From Aplectana chamaeleonis (lineage: Eukaryota; Nematoda; Chromadorea; Rhabditida; Cosmocercidae): a DNA stretch of 64,000 nucleotides. Location: positions 1,771,501-1,835,500 of the forward strand of contig JAPDOI010000010.1 in assembly GCA_029168955.1 (NCBI GenBank), read 5' to 3'. This document shows positions 13,435 through 25,364 of the stretch, piece by piece. Both the position numbers and the translations under genes were made by a program. Numbering within the stretch: the stretch's first letter is position 1; every line of letters starts with the position of its first letter. The notes under the pieces were generated by a model. That model worked only from the letters and a program-made list of their open reading frames with translations. It searched no databases and was not told the DNA's origin.

Positions 13435-13817
13435 GGCACAAAGATGCGAATCCGTTGGCTGGTGCATAACAACGCTCATACAAATTCGAGTTTCTTTTTG
13501 TGCCTGGTCAGAACTCTGTGACGTGCACGGCCACTTTGCTAGCCTTTTGCTTTATTTGTAGTTTTAGCCCATACAGAGACAATTTTCACAGAAAACAAAC
13601 TGAAAATTGTTAGTGTTAACTGAATGTTAACAATGGATGCCAAAAAATGTCAAAGCGACGTGCAGAAATCATTTGTTGAGTATCAGTTTTCAGACAGCTG
13701 ATGATCCCTGATAAGCCAAATCACCAATGCCGGGCACTAGACTCTTTTAGCAGCAAAAAGTGAACGATTTCAGATCGCTAAACTCACCTCATATGACGTT
13801 TTTGTTTTTTTTTATAG

Positions 13818-14066
13818 AGTTCACCTCCGCACTGCCGTTCAGTCCGCAAAGTGCACGCTGATTGTGAGAGCGTGCTGCGGTGCGGTTGCGAGTATCCTCA
13901 GATAGGGATGTGGGATCACCAGGGCGGTTTTTGCCTTTGGTGCCCGGGTGATCCTACATCCCGGGTGATCCCACATCTCTGTCTGAGGATACTCGCAATC
14001 GCTACCCAGCACGCTTCCGCCATCAGCGTGCACTTTGAGGACTGAAGGGCAGTGCGGAGGTAAACT
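13818..14066 (+). mobile_element. 249-bp hairpin MITE
   Basis: Termini AGTTCACCTCCGCACTGCC and GGCAGTGCGGAGGTAAACT (one arm change). The arms stay paired through AAGTGCACGCTGAT, TGCGAGTATCCTCAGA and GATGTGGGATCACC to the centre. Non-coding. Confidence 0.88.
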
Positions 14067-14427
14067 GTAGGTCATACTACACTGGACGAAAAGAAGACTC
14101 TACAAAGAACCACATTTCATCGTGTATCCTGTCCTCAAAGGCTTCTACATAATTGTGAAGTACACCCACCCCATATAATAAGCCACTCTGAGGCGCCCAT
14201 ATCAGAAAGCCACCTTGGCACGCCCCTTTTACGATTTTTCGAGCTCAACAGTGACGAGATGAGCGGAGGTTTCCCGTCAATAGCCCCATTCCTCCCTTCA
14301 CTCTTAGCTCTCTCTCTTGATTCAAGTCCGCTCGCATAGAAAGGTTGCAAGCGACGGAAGTCACATGCCCCGGACAACTCGTCCACCATGCTTCCACAGT
14401 TCAATTTTGAGGGGTCATACCTCCGCC
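14067..14427. other. spacer, nothing recognised
   Basis: No gene or repeat is supported. Confidence 0.5.
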
Positions 14428-14545
14428 ACCAGGGGGTCTTGTACGATTCCAGAGACATCATTGGAATCAGCGTGGGGCCGTTTTCAAGACAGGCAGGAAG
14501 ACAGAAGAACTATTTTTAGGTTGGAATGTGCCCCTACGTGTGTTA
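14428..14545 (+). repeat. Dispersed repeat (pair with 21642)
   Basis: It shares a ~100-bp stretch with 21642-21740, including GGTCTTGTACGATTCCAGAG, GGAATCAGCGTGGG and TTTTCAAGA. Same orientation. A (G)n run follows at 14570-14590. Confidence 0.75.
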
Positions 14546-14800
14546 ATATTGTGGTTGTGGCGGTGGTGGGTGGGGGGGGGGGGGGGGGTTGTTTGACGTT
14601 TCTGGTTTTTTTTTCTTCGGAAATGAGGAAAGTCAAAAATTTTGAGCGCGACTAGGCTGAATGCGCCCCTGCGCAAGGTTGAGATAGCGAGGCTATCAGA
14701 CCCATACGGTTCGTACTAGCACGCTTACGGAAGCATCTCGGAAGCGTCTACAGCAAGATAGAAGGACTGCATTTAAGCAACCAATTTGAGGGTGTTTGTA

Positions 14801-15346
14801 TTAAAGGCAGTGGTCACGATGAAAAACGTTATCGAAAAAAACTACAAAAATCAGCTCAGATGAAAAACAGCTCAAAAACTATGAAGCTAGCGCGGTGAAA
14901 AAAAGGCTAGAATTAGAGTTATTAAAACCCTAAACTTCCAGTTCGTGCACACGTGCACAGAAAGATCGCAGTCTCATGCCGAGCAGTCAAAAATCATCAA
15001 CACTCAGAGGAAGAAATGAATGCAAATTTACCCAATAAAACAGTTGAATAATGAAAGCAAGCACTTCAGTCAATGTTTTTGACTAGATGTGTACATAGAT
15101 CCGAAAGTCCATTGATTAAAATTCAATTTCAAGCCAGTTGATGTTCTTGATACTAGAGATCATCGATGCCGATGATGTGGGGTGGACTCGTCCACCATCA
15201 AAAGACAAGGAAGTTCAGGCTTCGAATTTGGCCTAGAACAGCGTTTTTTCGCGATTTTTTCTTAAAGGTCCTACTACTCTATACCCAGAAAACGGTTCAG
15301 AGAGAAAAGGAAGACGAGCATATTTGAGCGCGACCACCGCCTTTAA
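14801..15346 (+). mobile_element. TTAA-family MITE, complete copy
   Basis: 546 bp from TTAAAGGCAGTGGTCACG to CGACCACCGCCTTTAA, with TTAA at both edges. Nearly collinear with the copy at 57290. Confidence 0.9.
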
Positions 15347-16383
15347 AAGGGCGGGGTCTGGCCAAAACGGGCGGAACTCTGGCGCTTCGATGACTCGAGA
15401 TTGTTCGACTACAATCATCTGCGCTCGTTTTTGACGAAACAAACGTCATAAGCTTTCTATGTAGTGCAGGCCGTATGAGTCCATTAGCGTCGCTATCTCA
15501 ACTACTTTTGCGAAGTGTTTGCTGCCTTCGAGGAAGCCATAGCTAGAAATTAAGGGTATCGCAGAAAAAGGAGATTGTTCTCGAAACTGCCATCAAACCG
15601 CATGTATGTTGATTTCGACGGGACGAAAAATGGAAAAAAATTGATTGGATTTGATTGAATGATGACATGCACTCATATCTACACGTTTCTGGCACTTACC
15701 ATTCGAGTATTTTTGAGATAGAAATTTAGGCGTACAGAAATGCTGGAACAAGACCTCCGTGACGGCCTTATAGTTTGAACCAACTACGTACTCTTCTTTC
15801 TAGAATTATATTGTCAAGGAAAGCCGACATCAAACTGGAAATCAAAAAAAATTAGCTTGCACTCTCTTAAACCCAGAAATAGAACCCTGTTTGAAAGTTT
15901 AAAACCCTAGATGCAAGAAAAATGCCAGGAAGGTTCGAGAATATCATTTGTCTAAATTGCGCTCGTGCAGAAGGCCAATGCATACATATCCTCTTTCGCC
16001 AGAGAGTAATTATCATAATGTTCGGAGGCTTAGTTTCACTTTTTCCATCTGAAATTGTGACAGCGAACAAATAAACATCAGCAGATACTAAGTATCGGTA
16101 AAAAACTTGTCGCGGAACCCAGTTACATATTTCCTCAGACGCGATAATTGTTCTGCAAGTTGACAAAAAAGAAATAGAAGTACTGATGTTTATAGAATGA
16201 TATACAAATCGATGAAACATCAGAAGCTCTGTGCTTGCTCAAGAGGATCAAAAGCATAAGTAGCAACCACCAACAAAAGAAATATAAATGTTTTTGAAAA
16301 TTGGCGGTGGGCAAGGAACTTCGTAGAGTTTTTTTCTGCATTTTTCTCTTGCTAATTTCTGTGTAGTTCAGCGAAGTGTTTGT
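15347..16383. other. intergenic, nothing recognised
   Basis: A 117-codon minus-strand ORF (15867-16220) has no recognisable family features. I do not support it as a gene. Confidence 0.45.
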
Positions 16384-16529
16384 AACGTGGGCATGGATTC
16401 TAGTGATACTTTGCGTTCCCAATTAAAGCTTGGCGCAATCTCGGTGCCATCTGCTGTAACTTAGATGCACCAAGTTTACGCCAACCTTCAATGGGGAACG
16501 CAAACTATCACTAGTATCCATGTCGACTG
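16384..16529 (+). mobile_element. 146-bp hairpin MITE (family with 3020)
   Basis: Inverted arms contain GGATTCTAGTGATA, TTTGCGTTCCC and CTTGGCGCAATC. The central layout is the same as at 3020-3166. Confidence 0.85.
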
Positions 16530-17309
16530 TATGCATTCGAGAGCGCATCTCTTCTTCTATCTAATCCTCCCTGACGTTTTCCGTTGAACTTGACCACTTT
16601 CGATTTACAAATGACACATGTCGTGCACGGTCAAAGAAGCAAATATTCAGGAATGTCTAATTTTGTCTCCTATTGAAGGACAATATTAAAGTGATGGTTC
16701 AATCAACATTTGATCTCTTTGAGGAGCGAAAATTCTCTAATGTGGTGATTTTCAATGTTTTTTTTTTAAACTTCAGTAGTTTCTCCTCTAGGCGATCGCT
16801 TGGCACTAAGCTTCAAATTTAAACAAGTTTTACAAGGTATTGTAGTCCCTCACTAAAGATATTTATTTCATGAATTAACAATATTTTTTTCTCAAAATTC
16901 AAAAAAAAAACAATCAAAAAAGCGATTCTTGAGACAAATAAATGACAAATAAACATCGTTGATTGGGAAATAGTATACCTCGTCGTAATCGGCTACGAAG
17001 TTTCGTGCCTTGAAGTGTTTGCGCAGAAGAGAAACTGCTGAATCTGCAAACGCAGTTCATCGAATTTCCCTACTCCGGGTGATATCTTTGGATGAAGTGT
17101 GGAATATTATTTGACGAAAAAAGAACTCTTAGGTTCGATAGTATTGATCTCTACTCGAAAAAGAAGGTGTTCGAAATTTTAGATGAAAATATAGAGAAAG
17201 TCCTGGACCCGAAAGTCTTTGAATGCCTTCTGTTTTTTTTCTCCCTACCAGGAGTTCTTATGTTGTCACAGCCTTGGTTGGGAAGCTTGAAAAGTAACTA
17301 CTTCTGCAT
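16530..17309. other. AT-rich spacer upstream of Tc3-like remnant
   Basis: No left terminal repeat of the Tc3-like element was found here. The 90-codon ORF at 17092-17364 does not match the transposase N-terminus in any frame I can read. Its end, TGCATTCCAG at 17305-17314, could be an intron acceptor just before the catalytic domain. Confidence 0.45.
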
Positions 17310-17885
17310 TCCAGGTCGTATTCTCTGGCGAGAAAAAATGGAGTTTGGATGGCCCAGATGGTAGAACCCACTACTGGAGGGATCTGCGGAAAGAAAAACG
17401 GTTATTCTCGAAGCGCATTTTTGGAGGCGGCAGTCTGCTGGTCTGGGCTGCTGTCTGTGGTGACGGACGTGTTGCACTTGACTTCGCTTCGCGCAGGATG
17501 AACAGCCTGTACTATCAAAAGGTGCTTCGTGACCATCTTCTGCCATATCTCAGAAGATATCGACAACTAGATCTTGTTTTTCAACATGACAATGCGTCAA
17601 TCCACGCGTCGCGATCAACTTCTACATGGCTAGAGGCGCACAACGTGACCGTTATGGAATGGCCCGCATGTTCTCACAATCTGAATCCAACGGAGAATCT
17701 GTGAGGAATTCTTGTGCGGAAGGTGTATAAGAATGGCACCACCTTTTCCTCGATTTCTGGTGTGAAGGTTGCCATTCTAGATGCATGATTGGGTGTAGAC
17801 CAAACAGTGATCGATAATCTAGTTAAAAGTATGCCTAATAGGATTTTTGATGTTTGTGTAAATGAAGGAGGCCCCATTGACTTTC
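17310..17885 (+). pseudogene. Tc3-like (Tc1/mariner DD34E) transposase, broken
   Basis: The catalytic region of a Tc1-superfamily transposase, closest in my judgement to the nematode Tc3 group because of the LDGPDG, YWRDLRKE and GGGSLLVW blocks. The second Asp lies in QHDNASIH and the Glu in NPTENL, separated by 34 residues. The first catalytic Asp is lost: the usual FSDE reads FSGE at ~17317-17328. Two Trp codons have become TGA, at ~17701 (ENL*G) and ~17787 (LDA*L). The N-terminal DNA-binding domain is missing or unrecognisable. The gene is dead, and the element's right end lies at 18145. Confidence 0.9.
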
Positions 17886-18147
17886 AGAAGTGTTTTATTT
17901 GCTGTTGAAGTTTTGATAAATGATTATTTTCACAGGTGGACCTATACTTTTGCACCGCTTAAGATTCGCACTTTCTCCCAAAACAAGCAGTACCTCTTAA
18001 CCAATGAATTGATTGTTCTGGAGCATTCCCTACAAGTATTTTCAGCACTTCTGAATCCATTGGTGCTATTCTCGTATTTCGAAAACTAAGGTTTGGTCTC
18101 TTGAATGAGAACATTAGGGTGGACCTATACTTTTGCACCGCACTGTA
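17886..18147 (+). repeat. Tc3-like right end with two repeated sites
   Basis: The word GGTGGACCTATACTTTTGCA occurs at 17936 and again at 18119, 183 bp apart in the same orientation. The second continues to CACCGCACTG followed by TA (18146-18147), as expected for a Tc1-superfamily end next to its TA target. Tc3 ends are known to carry two transposase binding sites about this far apart. Confidence 0.75.
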
Positions 18148-18802
18148 GCTCACTCAAAGAACCGCACCATCACTGACTCGTTGGACAGTAAGTCTGTACA
18201 ATAGCAATCGAATCCGCGTACAGGAAGATTCGCAGCACACTTAGTTAGTGCTAACAGCTGCTGCCGGTCAGCAGCTCCACTCCCTTGGTTGGCGACCTCA
18301 ACCCCCCCCCCTCACTACACATTGGTCTTCTTGGCACCGATGGGTTTAGCAGCTTCTATCCCTAGTGTCTGCTGATCCTTTTGTCCTGAGATTTAATCTC
18401 TAAATTAATCTTTTCTTGCACGAGTAAACACGGCAGTGTCCTCCTCTACAAGGCGGCCCGTCTGACTTTGTGAAGCGGTTCTGAGAAGGCATTTAGCCGT
18501 TTGAGGCCGGTCCGCAAAGGTAACCTCGTGTCACTTTCTGAACGTCAGTTTCGCGCGCCGAGTGGATCGTCCTCATAGCGCCTCGAGAGAAAAGTTTCTC
18601 AGACACTCACGGGGTGATACGTCGGCACAATATTTGTTTAATCCCAGGGCACACTTCCGATTAAATCCCTCGTTGTCAGCAGCAGCAGCGGTTAACAGCG
18701 GCATAGGTTTTCAATGTCCTCAGTTGAATTTGGACCGAGAAGGTATGACAACTCCACCATTTTTTGTGCATTGAGACCAGCACACCAGAAAGGGGAGAGA
18801 AT
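18148..18802. other. intergenic, nothing recognised
   Basis: A (C)9 run lies near 18302. I see no gene. Confidence 0.5.
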
Positions 18803-21621
18803 CGCTGCTACTACACAGGAGATTGTAAACACCTTGCGCGCCACAAAAACGGCGTAATCAGTTTGTGCGCAACCACTTTCTCTCGATATTTCTTGAGCGC
18901 AGCATCGAACGCACTCAGCTCTGAGAGGAACTTGTGCGCAGCTGTATACATACTTTGTGGCTGAGATTGCGTGCCCTTTCTTGCTGCTAAATTGATCGAT
19001 TAGTGCATTCTCGGCCAGACTCATTTCACATACTGTCGTTCTCGGAGTCAAAGTCCGGCCCGCAATTGCGGACTACAGCTCCTGCATCACGCGACACGAT
19101 GATAATCATGCTGGGAGTACGGTGAATCGTGTCGCCCCGAAGTTGTCCCAGCACGATTGTCATTAAAGGCAGTGTTCACGATAAAAAATGTGTTCCAGTT
19201 TTCACTAGGAATGGGTAGTGGAGGGGCACACTGTAACGATGACGTTGAAAGAACGCATGAAAACGAGCCAGGAAGAGCTCCAAAAGAGCCCGAAGTTGCC
19301 ATTTCGAGTGGATTGCAAACCCCAAAAGCGCTACACACGCCCACCGACGTGAACAAATGAATGCTCGAGATCGTGAGATGAGCTATGGTTTCCGATCGGA
19401 AGCCCCGTTCTTCCCTTCATTCTCAACTTCTCTCTTTACTCTGGTCTTCTCGCACACTTCGGCTGGAATTTGGCTCCGAGAACGACAGCAACTACAACGA
19501 TACTAGCAATGCATAGATATGATCACAGCTCTGGAGTAATATCATTTTGCTAACCTCCCTGAAAACGAACAAGTTCCCTTTTGCTCGTGATTTTGCCAAG
19601 TTCATTTATACGCGTGGTACAGTTTGTTTTCTCCCTGGCTGCAAAAGCTGCAAGTACCACGAAGTAGATTGTTTTTTAAGTGTGTCTGTCCAATTTTGTC
19701 AAGTTTTTTTTTTGCTGAAGTATTGGTGGAGTTAATACATTTAGGCATGTTGGGTTATTTTTTGTAGAAGTTCCTGTATTTGGAGAGTTGTTGTTTTCCC
19801 TACAACACGAAAGTTCGTCGTTAATTTCTAGCTTATCGGATTTCAAGTGGCATGTTCAATCTGTAGCATGTAAACTTATGTCAAGTGAAGTTTTTAAACT
19901 GTTTAACACATCTGATGGTAATCTCAAAAAACATAACATCGCTTTACTGCAATGGAATCGAAGAATTGGGCAAGAAAATTGGACATCGATGTAGTTTTTA
20001 GTCAAAGCCATCAACGTACTCATCTCAATCAAACTGGGACGTTGACAGCAGGTTGATAGGTTGTCATCTCATGAACCGCTCCCTGTTGCCAAGTCAAATT
20101 GCGCGTATTGTCAGCCTGAGACCTGCCTTTTGTCCGCCTGTTGTAGGGCTGTTTACAACTCGGTATGTCGCATTTAGCGGCCCATTTAGAACCAGCACAC
20201 ATCCTGCAGAACTGTTTAATCTATCTTAGGAACTGCATTAAACCGGCACACGTCACGGTTGGCACACCCTACAACAGGCGGAGGTCGCTGGGCAAGAGGC
20301 AGGTCTCAGGCTGACAATACGCGCAATTCGACTTGGCAACAGGGAGCGGTTCATGAGATGACAACCTATCAACCTGCTGTCAACGTCCCAGTTTGATTGA
20401 GATGAGTACTTTGATGGCTTTGACTAAAAACTACATCGATGTCCAATTTATTTGCCCAATTCTTCGATTCCTTTGCAGTAAAGCGATGTTATGTTTTTTG
20501 AGATTTCCATCAGATGTGTTAAACAGTTTAAAAGCTTCACTTGACATAAGTTTACATGCTACAGATTGAATATGCCACTTGAAATCCGATAAGCTAGAAA
20601 TTAACGACGAACTTTCGTGTTGTAGGGAAAACAACAACTCTCCAAATACAGGAACTTCTACAAAAAATAACCCAACATGCCTAAATGTATTAACTCCACC
20701 AATACTTCAGCAAAAAAAAACTCAACAAAATTGGACAGACACACTTAAAAAACAATCTACTTCGTGGTACTTGCAGCTTTTGCAGCCAGGGAGAAAACAA
20801 ACTGTACCACGCGTATAAATGAACTTGGAAAAATCACGAGCAAAAGGGAACTTGTTCGTTTTCAGGGAGGTTAGCAAAATGATATTACTCCAGAGCTGTG
20901 ATCATATCTATGCGTTGTTAGTATCGTTGTAGTTGCTGTCGTTCTCGGAGCCAAATTCCAGCCGAAGTGTGCGAGATGACCAGAGTAAAGAGAGAAGTTG
21001 AGAATGAAGGGAAGAACGGGGCTTTTGATCGGAAACCATAGCTCATCTCACGATCTCGAGCATTCACTTGTTCACGTCGGTGGGCGTGTGTAGCGCTTTA
21101 GGGGTTTGCAATGCACTCAAAATGGCAACTTCGGGCTCTTTTGGAGCTCTTCCTGGCTCGTTTTCATGCGTTCTTTCAACGTCATCGTTACAGTGTGCCC
21201 CTCCACTACCCATTCCTAGTGGAAACTGGAACACATTTTTTATCGTGAACACTGCCTTTGATGACAATCGTGCTGGGACAACTTCGGCCCGACACGATTC
21301 ACCGTACTCCCAGCATGATTATCATCGTGTCGCGTGATGCAGGAGCCGTAGTCCGCAATTGCGGGCCGGACTTTGACTCCGAGAACGACAGTATGTGAAA
21401 TGAGTCTGGCCGAGAATGCACTAATCGATCAATTTAGCAGCAAGAAATGGCACGCAATCTCAGCCACAAAGTATGTATACAGCTGCGCACAAGTTCCTCT
21501 CAGAGCTGAGTGCGTTCGATGCTGCGCTCAAGAAATATCGAGAGAAAGTGGTTGCGCACAAACTGATTACGCCGTTTTTGTGGCGCGCAAGGTGTTTACA
21601 ATCTCCTGAGTAGTAGCAGCG
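18803..21621. repeat. 2.8-kb near-perfect palindrome
   Basis: The left arm is 18803-20149 and the right arm 20267-21621, with a ~117-bp spacer. Mirrored ORFs show only a handful of residue changes over 68 codons, so arm identity is about 97% by eye. Layers can be read from outside in. First comes a segment with GTAAACACCTTGCGCGCC. Next are TTAA-family termini (TTAAAGGCAGTGTTCACG at 19163 and its mirror near 21242-21259). Innermost is a block ending in GTTGACAGCAGGTTGATAGG. No ORF exceeds ~140 codons and no transposase is visible. It could be a foldback element or an inverted duplication of a nested insertion. Confidence 0.92.
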
Positions 21622-21641
21622 GCCATAACTCCGTTCCTAGG

Positions 21642-21740
21642 AGGTCTTGTACGATTCCAGAGACCTCGTTGGAATCAGCGTGGGACCATTTTCAAGATAG
21701 GCAGGAGAACAGAAAACCGATTCTGAGGTTGGACTGTGCC
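21642..21740 (+). repeat. Dispersed repeat (pair with 14428)
   Basis: GGTCTTGTACGATTCCAGAG through GGTTGGACTGTGCC matches 14428-14545 in order. It lies directly next to the right edge of the palindrome. Confidence 0.75.
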
Positions 21741-24185
21741 TTTAAAGCTACTTTCATGAAATTTCAGTGTGTTTCCACTTCCGCACAGCCAATTACTAAA
21801 TGTGGTTTTCATGCTCGAAACTGCACCTCCGTGTCCTCAGGGCATAAAAACAAGGTAGGGCCACCTTATTTAGCGCTCTTAAGCTTGAAGCTGCTTCCAT
21901 GAAATTTTGGGCTCGTTTTCACATGCAGACAGTCATATTCTGGTTGTAGTGTCTGTGCCTGAAACTGCACCTATGCGCCCTCAGGCGTAAAAAAAATTAT
22001 GTTTCAGCAGATATCGCATCTTGGAAATCGCCTAACGAGTCAATTTCGTAGAGTGAATTGCAAGAGATATAACAATGAACAATCCTCTTCTCAAACAGTC
22101 AACTATCCATCGTTTCTCACAATTTCGAAATTTTCACCTTTGTCGGTAAAGAGCCTGCGAATCCTAAATCGCCTGAAAATGCACCTTAGATTACAAAATT
22201 TCAAAAAATCTGAGTCTTTTCGTTGACAGGATACTCAGAACCTTTTGCACAAGTTGTTCCCCAATTATTGGAAAAGTTACGAATTGTCTAAGTTAAATGC
22301 TTGTAGCTGGTGCTAAGGCAGGTCTAATGTCGCGCTAGGCTAGGTGGTAAATTGTTCGTACCGGTAGTAACGAACAACTGATCAAATGGTTGTCTTGTAA
22401 TTGTTCCCAACTTTGTCGGAAACATATTCATGACGTTCACGGACTATTTTCCAACTACCTCTCCAATAATCAACGCAGTGGTTTAGACATTTTGTTCTAA
22501 AATTGTTCATACCTAGTTTGATAGTTGATCATAGCGTAACAGACATATTGCCTTCCATATACACAATACCAGCACCGTGACTTTCAACTCTTCTCTTGAA
22601 ATTGCCCACAATTCCATTGGACAATTTCAAAAGAAGATTCGTAAGACACAACGCTTGTAATGTGTAAGTGTGGGGAGATATGTCTAATACGCTATGAACA
22701 ACTACAAAACTGTTGTCCATTGTCCACTCGATGGACAACATTCACAACAATCTATCATGCTCATATACAAGTGTTATAACAAATTTATTCAACAACTGCA
22801 TCCTTTCACGAAACAAAACAGAAAGACTGAAAAAAACTCATTCCCGTGCAAACAAAACAACAACGAAAAACGTTTTTGATGAAGAAATTTCGAACCGTTC
22901 AAAATTCCTTCTGGTCCTCACCTCATGTCGTCATTCCCGTCAAGAGTTAGTGGATCTTCGAAGACAAAGTCTGAGGAGGATCCTGAACAACAACAAACAA
23001 TAAAGCATCTAATACGAATATCGTACTCCACTCGGGTTTGCTACTGCATCCTTGCGGAGTCGAGGCGGTTCCAACGCGGTTCCAATGCGGTACGATCGCG
23101 GCGATGTCAAGGCAGTGCCACAAAATTGTCTGATCACGAAGCCGCTACGGTACCATTGCGGAACTATCGCGGCACAGTCGAAGGTCGCGGTAGTTTTCCG
23201 GCACTGAAGCGGCAAATTCTCCCAGAGTAAAGACGGCGAGGGACTGCGTAGGAATACTTGGGACGACATAGGATTACTAGGGACAGCACAGTGCGCCCTT
23301 CAGCCGACAATATCGAAGACCTAAGGAAAGGAATTTCGTGTTGCTCCAAAAATAGGTTTCAGATTTGGCTCAAATTTTTATGAAGGGTTTATTCAGGGTG
23401 ACGAACACGAATCTGGTGTTCTTCTGTCGAAAATTCTGCAGGCTACTGCCGGTTACTGTGGGTATACTGCTATTTATGTGGTTAAACCCACTTCGAAATT
23501 CCGAAAAACAATTAATAAACGTCAAAATCCCGCCAAAATTTCGCCAAGATGTTTTCCTTGAGGTGACGATCAAGAATTCAGTATTTTTTCTTCTTATATT
23601 CGGGAAAGATGCAGTAGATTTCTGAGACTGTTGTAGGTCGGCCACCATAACCAGCCGTACTTTTTTTAACACCGGGGGGGGCGAATAATGGATTTGTGAT
23701 CACCACCCTAGGAACCTAACTAGGCAAAATTACAACCAAAGCGGGAACTTTTATCGAGCTACCGTGTTCCTAGCATAACAGTTGTAGAGCTGCTGCTTGA
23801 AGACGAGTGAAGAACGAGCCTAATTAGCTACCGAAAAATTGCAGAAAAAAAAACAGTCCGAGGCCCTTATAGACCACATCGTACACAACTTGGGTTTCGT
23901 AATACGCGTTAACATGCAATGCTTCGTCACAGTCATACACACGGCCGCAGCCAAAGTGCAGCGGCGGTGAGTCATATGGTAGTAAAACATAGGCAATTGC
24001 AACGTATTTCAACCATACAAAAGACATTACAACAAAGGCAGTTACATCACAATAACTACTCTGGCAAACTGGGGTGTCCATCAGGTTGATACGCCCACCG
24101 TGAGTCACCGCTGGCCAACGCGCCGATATTCGCCGCGGCCGTGGCCGCGAGTTATGCTCTGGTCGATTTCGAGCTGTTGCACAGC
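21741..24185. other. intergenic with degenerate repeats
   Basis: No gene is supported. 23040-23220 is rich in GCGGT words. 23380-23470 (GACGAACACGAATCTGGTG, TTCTGTCGAAAATTC) resembles the degenerate unit at 59395-59870. The 123-codon minus ORF at 23824-24195 has no recognisable family. Confidence 0.5.
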
Positions 24186-24202
24186 AATTACCCAAGTTTG
24201 AG
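24186..24202 (+). ncRNA. SL1 spliced-leader core, partial SL-RNA remnant
   Basis: AATTACCCAAGTTTGAG is identical to the last 17 nt of the nematode SL1 leader. It is followed by GTACATTG, close to the GT donor and the next bases of known SL1 RNA (GTAAACATTG) with two bases missing. The first five leader bases are replaced by ACAGC. I see no downstream Sm site or stem-loops, so this is a truncated SL1-RNA gene or pseudogene. A retro-copied trans-spliced leader is less likely, because the intron side of the donor is partly kept. Confidence 0.6.
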
Positions 24203-24278
24203 GTACATTGGCCCCGCCCAGCATCTGGAGGTCCTGCCTATCCGGTGGTGACCCCAGTGGAGGCTGGGCGACCCAAAC

Positions 24279-25084
24279 GCGACGCGTGTCGGAGTGCCGA
24301 CCGCGACGCGTGTCGGAGTGCCGACCGCGACGCGGGGCGGAGGGCCGACCGCGACGCGTGTCGGAGTGCCGACCACGACGCGTGTCGGAGTGCCGACCGC
24401 GACGTGTGTCGGAGTGCCGACCGCGACGCGTGTCGGAGTGCCGACCGCGACGCGTGTTGGAGTGTCGACCGCGACGCGTGTCGGAGTGCCGACCGCGACG
24501 CGTGTCAGAGTGCCGACCGCGACGCGTGTCGGAGTGCCGACCGCGACGCGTGTCGGCGTGCCGACCGCGCCGCGTGTTCGAGTGCCGACCGCGACGCGTG
24601 TCAAAGTGCCGACCGCGACGCGTGTCGGGGTGCCGACCGCGACGCGTGTCGGAGTGCCGACCGCGACGCGTGTCGGAGTGCCGACCGCGACGCGTGTCGG
24701 AGTGCCGACCGCGACGCGTGTCGGAGTGCCGACCGCGACGCGTGTCGGAGTGCCGACCGCGACGCGTGTCGGAGTGCCGACCGCGACGCGTGTCGGAGTG
24801 CCGACCGCGACGCGTGTCGGAGTGCCGACCGCGACGCGTGTCGGAGTGCCGACCGCGACGCGTGTCGGAGTGCCGACCGCGACGCGTGTCGGAGTGCCGA
24901 CCGCGACGCGTGTCGGAGTGCCGACCGCGACGCGTGTCGGAGTGCCGACCGCGACGCGTGTCGGAGTGCCGACCGCGACGCGTGTCGGAGTGCCGACCGC
25001 GACGCGTGTCGGAGTGCCGACCGCGACGCGTGTCGGAGTGCCGACCGCGACGCGTGTCGGAGTGCCGACCGCGACGCGTGTCGG
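24279..25084. repeat. 24-bp minisatellite, ~33.6 copies
   Basis: The unit is GCGACGCGTGTCGG followed by AGTGCCGACC. Several of the first ~15 units carry variants. From about 24640 to the end, ~18 units are identical, indicating recent homogenisation. Because 24 is divisible by three and the unit has no stop in any plus frame, three overlapping ORFs of 266-293 codons appear; they are repeat artefacts. Every unit contains the palindrome ACGCGT. Confidence 0.98.
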
Positions 25085-25315
25085 TGTAAAGTAGTACCTA
25101 AGCTAGATGAAACAGTCCTGTAGGATGTGAACTGCAGCTAAAAGGCAGCTAAACACATCGAGTTGTCAACGGCCCGACAACAGGCGGACGTCGCTGGGCA
25201 ACGGGCAGGTCTCAGGCTGACAATACGGGCGATTTGACTTGTCAACAGGAGCGGTTTATGAGATGACAACTTATCAACCTGTTGTTGACGCCCCAATTTC
25301 CCTGAGTATGCATAG
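25085..25315 (+). repeat. Partial copy of the palindrome's inner block
   Basis: 25173-25300 matches 20270-20400 in order (ACAACAGGCGG, GTCGCTGGGCAA, GGCAGGTCTCAGGCTGACAA, GATGACAAC, TATCAACCTG). It ends CCAATTTCCCTGAG near 25314, comparable to the TIR CTCAGGCAAAC at 37769. Confidence 0.8.
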
Positions 25316-25321
25316 ATATAC

Positions 25322-25327
25322 TTTATT
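25322..25327 (-). terminator. Polyadenylation signal AATAAA
   Basis: The canonical hexamer on the minus strand, 38 nt downstream of the candidate stop codon of the spliced gene. Confidence 0.5.
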
Positions 25328-25364
25328 GTTCCTACAACAACAACCTTTTCTAAAACTTTAAACT

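Noticed and set aside
24279..25084. CRISPR-like regular repeat
   Set aside because: There are no spacers, the units are contiguous, and the context is eukaryotic.
24208..25123. Three plus-strand ORFs of 266-293 codons and a long minus ORF
   Set aside because: They are the stop-free 24-bp minisatellite read in different frames, with no start context or domain.
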